A DNA stretch of 64,000 nt from Xenorhabdus miraniensis. GTDB lineage: Bacteria > Pseudomonadota > Gammaproteobacteria > Enterobacterales > Enterobacteriaceae. The stretch's first letter is position 1. Every line of letters starts with the position of its first letter. Shown one piece after another: positions 59,293 to 64,000 of this stretch. Where the stretch lies: contig NZ_NITZ01000004.1 of NCBI RefSeq assembly GCF_002632615.1, positions 1 to 64,000 on the forward strand, written 5' to 3'. The position numbers and the translations under genes were made by a program. The notes under the pieces are model-generated. The model worked only from the letters and a program-made list of their open reading frames with translations. It was not told the DNA's origin and searched no databases.

Positions 59293-60156
59293 TTATTGGT
59301 TTCCAGACAGTGCATTCAGTAAGTATTGTGGTAATGCAAAACTTCCTGCATGTATGGCAGGTGTATAGTAACGGCAGGCTATGGCCGCACCTTCAAAACG
59401 CTGTTGTAGTGTTATCAAAGGAACCTGACGCAAGGCAGAGTTTTGGGTTGCCCATGCAAACGTCATAATCCCACCATAATAGGTCGGAACGGCAGCCTGA
59501 TAGAAACTGCTATCAGCAAAATAACGACTCAATTTTTTATGGCTATTGACGGCCTCATCCTGTTGCAGAAAACAGACGCCATTTTGGGCTACAAAAATAC
59601 CGCTTTCATTTAAGCAGCGGGCGCAGCCTTCATAAAATTCAGAGGTAAATAGGCTTTCACCTGGCCCGGCGGGATCGGTGCAGTCAGAAATGATGACATC
59701 AAATTTTTCAGATGTGGTTTTGACAAAACTAACACCGTCATCAATCACCAGCTTGAAACGAGGGTCGTCATAAGCCCCTGCGTTATGGTTTGGTAAGTAT
59801 TGGCGGCAGAATTCAACCACACCAGCATCAATTTCTACCATTGTGATATTGTCGAGATAGTGATGACGACAGACTTCACGTAGCATTCCACCATCACCAC
59901 CGCCAATGATTAACACCTTTTTAGCTTGGCCGTGGGCAAATAATGGCACATGAGCCATCATTTCATGATAGATAAATTCATCGCGCTCTGTGGTTTGAAC
60001 TACACCATCAAGCGCCATAATGCGACCTAGATCTGTATTTTCGAAAATGATTAGGTCTTGGTGCTCTGTTTTGTCATGATAAAGCACATTTTCAACTGCA
60101 AAATATTGACCGAAATTGGAATGCAACGTTTCATACCAAATTTCTTTTTGCGACAT
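59293..60156 (-). CDS. speE: Spermidine synthase SpeE
   Basis: 287 residues from ATG 60156. Transfers aminopropyl from decarboxylated SAM to putrescine. Motifs: [56 protein letters not shown] (cosubstrate binding), [17 protein letters not shown] (catalytic Asp) and [14 protein letters not shown]. The start is chosen by length against the E. coli enzyme (288 residues); an ATG at 60174 has a slightly better GGGA site and is also possible. Co-transcribed with speD. Confidence 0.95.
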   Translation of the reverse strand: MSQKEIWYETLHSNFGQYFAVENVLYHDKTEHQDLIIFENTDLGRIMALDGVVQTTERDEFIYHEMMAHVPLFAHGQAKKVLIIGGGDGGMLREVCRHHYLDNITMVEIDAGVVEFCRQYLPNHNAGAYDDPRFKLVIDDGVSFVKTTSEKFDVIISDCTDPAGPGESLFTSEFYEGCARCLNESGIFVAQNGVCFLQQDEAVNSHKKLSRYFADSSFYQAAVPTYYGGIMTFAWATQNSALRQVPLITLQQRFEGAAIACRYYTPAIHAGSFALPQYLLNALSGNQ

Positions 60157-60266
60157 GTCTAGGTATTTCTCCATTGTGATGTTCCCAGGAATTGGGCGCA
60201 CATAATAGCCAACTATTAACCTAGTTGCACCGCGAAATTGACTTATAGAGAGATTTTGTTAGGGAA

Positions 60267-60614
60267 CTATTTTACATAGGCGAGTAGGCTAAGAGAACGT
60301 CGAGCAAGAGAACGACATTTAACTTCATGAGGTAAGTTAATTTCCTTTAAGTCGTTATAACCTAATTGATTCAGTTCTTCCATTAACTGACCATCATAGT
60401 TACTGAGATCCCAATTCTGGCGTTGGGCAAAATAGATAATCGTGCGCCTGATCTCACGATCTGGGATCTGACTATAGCCACAGTCATATTTCAGGTAAAT
60501 ATAGACCGCAGTTAAATCAGCAAGGTTTTCAGCTTCACTTTCAGACAGGGCTTTTGCGGGTTGCGCAAAACCGAACAGAACCAGGATGTAAGTCAATAAG
60601 GTAATTTTTTGCAT
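60267..60614 (-). CDS. yacC: YacC, pilotin-like secreted protein
   Basis: 115 residues, the E. coli YacC length, with a signal peptide (ITLLTYILVLFGFAQPAKA, cleavage near residue 22). The mature domain has two cysteines (YDCGY and VKCRS) that could form a disulfide, and the EIRRTIIYFAQRQNWDLSNYD pattern. YacC belongs to the PulS/OutS-like pilotin group, but no type II secretion genes are near. It precedes speE as in E. coli; function unknown. Confidence 0.88.
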   Translation of the reverse strand: MQKITLLTYILVLFGFAQPAKALSESEAENLADLTAVYIYLKYDCGYSQIPDREIRRTIIYFAQRQNWDLSNYDGQLMEELNQLGYNDLKEINLPHEVKCRSLARRSLSLLAYVK

Positions 60615-60889
60615 AATTTCTATTATACTGATTTTCTACCGTTTTACTTAAATTAACATATTAATATCTGTGTTAGCCAAACTTAATTTACTTAATGTTG
60701 GGAAAATTGCCATTTTTTCTGCCAATAAAAAAATTTAATTGAGCATTAACGAATAGGGTTTGTTCTGATGGCATAGAGTGTTATTTTATGCGCTTGGTGA
60801 GCTTATGGTATTGAGCGGTGTATAAATAATCACATTTATCATTGGGTTTGTATTGTGATTATTTAAAACAAAATCAACTGGTTATATTG

Positions 60890-61429
60890 ATGAAGAAACA
60901 TATTGTAGAAGTGATGATCTCCGAACAGGAGGTTAAGCAACGTATTGCTGAGCTGGGGCAACAGATTACCGAACATTATCGTAAGAGCGATCGTGAACTC
61001 GTGTTGGTCGGCTTGCTGAAAGGATCATTTATCTTTATGGCAGATTTATGCCGTGAAGTACAGGTTCCTCATGAAGTGGACTTCATGACCGCATCCAGCT
61101 ATGGCAATGAGATGAGTTCTACCCGCGATGTGAAAATCCTCAAAGATCTGGATGAAGACATTCGTGGCAAAGATGTGTTGATCGTTGAAGATATTATCGA
61201 TTCAGGCAATACACTGAACAAAATCCGTGAGATTCTGGGGCTGCGTGAACCGAATTCACTGGCGATTTGTACTTTGCTGAACAAACCATCCCGTCGTGAG
61301 GTTGATGTTCCCGTTGAGTGGATTGGTTATTCGATTGAAGATAAATTTGTCGTTGGTTACGGCATTGATTATGCCCAGCGTTATCGTCACCTGCCTTATA
61401 TCGGGCACGTCACCTTATTGGAAGATTGA
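60890..61429 (+). CDS. hpt: Hypoxanthine phosphoribosyltransferase Hpt
   Basis: 179 residues. Salvages hypoxanthine to IMP with PRPP. The PRPP loop [14 protein letters not shown], the [33 protein letters not shown] segment and the C-terminal [20 protein letters not shown] are family hallmarks. The ATG at 60890 fits the E. coli start (MKxHxVEVMI); the frame is open from 60842. Ribosome site weak. Convergent with can, as in E. coli. Confidence 0.95.
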   Translation: MKKHIVEVMISEQEVKQRIAELGQQITEHYRKSDRELVLVGLLKGSFIFMADLCREVQVPHEVDFMTASSYGNEMSSTRDVKILKDLDEDIRGKDVLIVEDIIDSGNTLNKIREILGLREPNSLAICTLLNKPSRREVDVPVEWIGYSIEDKFVVGYGIDYAQRYRHLPYIGHVTLLED

Positions 61430-61470
61430 TTTTTGCGGTAATTTTAAGTAATCAGTCGAGTTATTAGCAA

Positions 61471-61501
61471 GTGGCAGCAAAAGGCTGCCATTTGTTTTTT
61501 A
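61471..61501 (+). terminator. Terminator downstream of hpt
   Basis: TGGCAGC, loop AAAAG and GCTGCCA form a 7-bp GC-rich stem followed by TTTGTTTTTT. It ends in front of the convergent can gene. Confidence 0.9.
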
Positions 61502-61511
61502 GATTAGCTTG

Positions 61512-62165
61512 TTATTTGGCTTGAGACAATTTGGAGATAGCCTGGCGATAATTAAGTTCGAGTTTCTCGCGGCTATCCGCCGTAATATCCAGATCGTGTA
61601 ATTCACCGTCTTTTAAACCATATACCCAACCGTGGATCATCACCTTCTGACCACGTTTCCACGCAGATTGCATAATGGTAGAGTGGCCGAGGTTGTAAAC
61701 CTGTTCAATGACATTCAATTCACACAGGCGGTTCAGTCGATCATTAGGCGGCAATTCGCCAAGCATCGAACTGTGTTTGTACCACAAATCCCGGATGTGG
61801 AGCAGCCAGTTATTGATTAAGCCCAGCTCAGTGCCATCCACAGCAGCTTCAATACCACCACAGCCGTAGTGACCGCAGATAATGATGTGCTCAACCTGTA
61901 GGACATCAACAGCATATTGTACAACGGATAAACAGTTTAGATCGGTATGAATAACAAGGTTTGCAACGTTTCGGTGAACAAAAAGATCGCCTGGTGCAGC
62001 ATCAATCAGTTTTTCAGCAGGTACTCGGCTATCAGAACAGCCTATCCACAGGAAATGGGGTTTTTGTGCCTTTGATAATTCTTTGAAAAAAAGTGGATTT
62101 TCTTCATTTACGGACTTTGACCACTGTTTGTTCCTGGCAAACAGCTCTTCAATTTTTCTCATCAT
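61512..62165 (-). CDS. can: Beta-class carbonic anhydrase Can
   Basis: 217 residues. Interconverts CO2 and bicarbonate in the cytoplasm. Zinc ligands of the beta class are visible: Cys43 and Asp45 in GCSDSR, His99 and Cys102 in [31 protein letters not shown] and [17 protein letters not shown] match E. coli Can. Two consecutive ATG codons make the start ambiguous by one residue. Divergent from yadG, the E. coli order. Confidence 0.96.
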   Translation of the reverse strand: MMRKIEELFARNKQWSKSVNEENPLFFKELSKAQKPHFLWIGCSDSRVPAEKLIDAAPGDLFVHRNVANLVIHTDLNCLSVVQYAVDVLQVEHIIICGHYGCGGIEAAVDGTELGLINNWLLHIRDLWYKHSSMLGELPPNDRLNRLCELNVIEQVYNLGHSTIMQSAWKRGQKVMIHGWVYGLKDGELHDLDITADSREKLELNYRQAISKLSQAK

Positions 62166-62346
62166 AACTAATAGCCTGACAACGTTTTTGAGATAGAATC
62201 ATATACAACATTAATTGAGAATTTAATATTTAATTGAAGAATGTTTTTTATTTGATCCCTGTCATTGCTAAGAAAGGCGGGAAGAATCATGGCATAATTC
62301 CCACCTTGCACTCAAAAATAGCAAAGAATAAAGGTGTTTTTTACTT

Positions 62347-63270
62347 ATGGCTTACGCATTAGAGTTAACGCAGCTCACTAAAACTTATGAAAGCGGGGTG
62401 AAAGCGCTGCGGGGGATTGATTTGCATGTAGAAGCTGGCGATTTTTACGCGCTTTTGGGGCCAAATGGTGCAGGGAAATCCACTACGATTGGTATTATTA
62501 GTTCTTTAGTCAATAAAAGTAGCGGTAAGGTTAAGGTATTTGACTACGATATTGATACAGATATCGTTAATGCTAAACGTCAGCTTGGTCTTGTTCCTCA
62601 GGAATTTAATTTTAATCAATTTGAGACAGTGATTCAGATAGTACTGAATCAGGCGGGATATTATGGCGTCCCGCGCGATGTTGCACAGGACAGGGCTGAA
62701 ATCTATCTTACTCAACTGGATCTATGGGAAAAGCGCAACGAACGGGCTATTCGTTTGTCCGGCGGCATGAAACGTCGTTTGATGATTGCCCGTGCTTTGA
62801 TGCATCAACCAAAATTGCTCATCCTTGATGAACCTACAGCGGGAGTGGATATTGAACTGCGCCGATCTATGTGGGAGTTTTTGAGAGAATTAAATGCGCA
62901 GGGAACCACAATCATTCTGACGACTCATTATCTGGAAGAAGCTGAAATGCTGTGTCGCAATATTGGTATCATCCAGCATGGTGAACTGGTAGAAAACACC
63001 AGTATGAAAAGCCTGCTCAGCCAGCTTGAACGTGAAACTTTCTTGCTTGATTTAGAGCTTAAAGGAACAGTTCCTATCGTTGATGGTTATGATTATCGTT
63101 TGGTTGATGCTGCCACGTTGGAAGTTGATGTAAAACGTGGACAGGGGCTGAATGATATTTTTTCCCAGCTAAGTACGCAGGGCATTCAAATTAGCAGTAT
63201 GCGTAATAAAGCGAATCGCCTGGAAGAGTTGTTTGTTGGGTTGACCAATAATAATCAAGGAGATAGATAA
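62347..63270 (+). CDS. yadG: ABC transporter ATPase YadG
   Basis: 307 residues. ATPase of an export-type ABC transporter with YadH: LLGPNGAGKSTTIGII (Walker A), RLSGGMKRRLMIARALMHQPKLLILDEPTAG (signature and Walker B), LTTHYLEEAEMLC (switch His). The family handles drugs or polysaccharide; for YadGH the substrate is unknown. The stop overlaps the yadH start (TAATG), so the two are co-translated. Confidence 0.95.
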   Translation: MAYALELTQLTKTYESGVKALRGIDLHVEAGDFYALLGPNGAGKSTTIGIISSLVNKSSGKVKVFDYDIDTDIVNAKRQLGLVPQEFNFNQFETVIQIVLNQAGYYGVPRDVAQDRAEIYLTQLDLWEKRNERAIRLSGGMKRRLMIARALMHQPKLLILDEPTAGVDIELRRSMWEFLRELNAQGTTIILTTHYLEEAEMLCRNIGIIQHGELVENTSMKSLLSQLERETFLLDLELKGTVPIVDGYDYRLVDAATLEVDVKRGQGLNDIFSQLSTQGIQISSMRNKANRLEELFVGLTNNNQGDR

Positions 63271-64000
63271 TGATCCAGTTGTACTGGGTGGCTCTGAAAA
63301 CCATTTGGATTAAGGAAATCACTCGTTTTGGTCGCATTTGGGTGCAGACATTATTACCGCCTATAATCACCATGTCTCTGTATTTCGTTATATTCGGCAA
63401 TCTGGTGGGTTCTCGCATTGGTGAAATGGGCGGGGTGGGTTATATGCAGTTTATTGTGCCCGGGCTGATAATGATGTCAGTGATTACCAACTCTTACGCG
63501 AATGTCTCTTCGTCTTTCTTTGGCGCCAAATTTCAGCGCAGTATTGAAGAAGTACTGGTTGCTCCGGTTCCAACTCATGTCATCATTGCTGGATTCGTTG
63601 GCGGTGGGGTAGCCCGTGGTGTATGTGTTGGCATTCTGGTGACATTGGTTTCCTTATTGTTTGTGCCGTTACAGATACATTCATGGGGCATGGTAGTGAT
63701 TACCTTGCTGGCGACGTCTATTTTGTTTTCTCTGGCAGGGCTGTTGAATGCTATCTTTGCGAAAACGTTCGATGATATCAGCATCATACCAACCTTTGTC
63801 TTGACACCACTGACTTATCTGGGAGGCGTATTTTATTCCCTTACCCTGTTGCCAACCTTCTGGCAAGTCGTGTCAAAACTCAACCCGATTGTCTATATGG
63901 TTAGTGGTTTCCGCTATGGTTTCTTGGGTATTGCGGATGTCTCTCTGACGATGACATTAAGTATGTTGAGTATCTTTATTATCGTATTTTATTTTCTGGC
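63270..64000 (+). CDS. yadH: ABC transporter permease YadH (cut by window end)
   Basis: The frame opens with ATG at 63270, overlapping the yadG stop by one base, and stays open to the window end (243 codons; the family is about 256 residues, so roughly 13 are missing). ABC-2-type membrane protein starting MIQLYWVALKTIWIKEITRF, with PPIITMSLYFVIFGNLVGSRIG, the conserved FQRSIEEVLVAPVP region, and LTPLTYLGGVFYSLTLLP. It forms the membrane part of the YadGH exporter. Confidence 0.93.
   Translation, partial: MIQLYWVALKTIWIKEITRFGRIWVQTLLPPIITMSLYFVIFGNLVGSRIGEMGGVGYMQFIVPGLIMMSVITNSYANVSSSFFGAKFQRSIEEVLVAPVPTHVIIAGFVGGGVARGVCVGILVTLVSLLFVPLQIHSWGMVVITLLATSILFSLAGLLNAIFAKTFDDISIIPTFVLTPLTYLGGVFYSLTLLPTFWQVVSKLNPIVYMVSGFRYGFLGIADVSLTMTLSMLSIFIIVFYFL

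Overview
The window is a stretch of gammaproteobacterial chromosome. Almost every housekeeping gene is recognisably enterobacterial (cysJIH, cysGDNC, ftsB-ispD-ispF-truD, surE-pcm-nlpD-rpoS, mutS, btsT-yjiX-yjiA, yacC-speE-speD, hpt, can, yadGH). The moderately AT-rich composition, the very AT-rich spacers and the accessory genes (class-3 lipase, two Fic proteins, a FimB-type invertase, an afuABC sugar-phosphate importer beside uhpABC) suggest Morganellaceae, most likely Xenorhabdus or Photorhabdus. The genus is an inference; there is no rRNA in the window to settle it.

Layout. 1-2.4 kb: tRNA-Asp and a three-gene reverse-strand cassette of two beta-domain/HEAT-repeat proteins and a 65-residue peptide. 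2.7-6.2 kb: yafD, an APC amino-acid permease, queE and queD. 6.5-16.8 kb: assimilatory sulfate reduction, cysJIH and cysGDNC, separated by about 1.5 kb holding a DUF2846 lipoprotein and a probable control region. 17-25 kb: the ftsB...rpoS neighbourhood, interrupted between truD and surE by a lipase gene and a foldable non-coding element. 25-28.6 kb: miaE and mutS. 29-33.4 kb: accessory block Fic / pRiA4b-ORF3 / Fic plus a methionine aminopeptidase. 33.7-39.3 kb: an OpgE-like phosphoethanolamine transferase, a 19-bp tandem repeat, then btsT-yjiX-yjiA. 39.5-43.7 kb: an orphan FimB/FimE-like recombinase and the cyuPA cysteine catabolism pair. 44.8-48 kb: a three-lipoprotein operon and a MATE pump. 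48-57 kb: afuABC and uhpABC. 57.8-64 kb: an isochorismatase-like hydrolase, speED, yacC, hpt, can, yadG and yadH (cut by the window end).

How the genes work together. The cys genes turn sulfate into sulfide (CysDN, CysC, CysH, then CysJI, with CysG making the siroheme for CysI). QueD and QueE are successive steps to 7-deazaguanine. UhpABC probably senses extracellular hexose phosphate and drives the AfuABC importer, since no uhpT is present. BtsT is a pyruvate/H+ symporter with a candidate CRP site upstream. CyuP and CyuA import and desulfurate cysteine.

Most unusual candidates: the tRNA-Asp-linked cupin/HEAT plus small-peptide cassette; the Fic-pRiA4b-Fic block; the structured element before surE; the 19-bp tandem array that starts inside the opgE stop region; the orphan invertase beside an inverted repeat; and the CsgG/DUF4810/DUF799 lipoprotein operon. 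Several AT-rich spacers of 0.8-1 kb hold no convincing genes.
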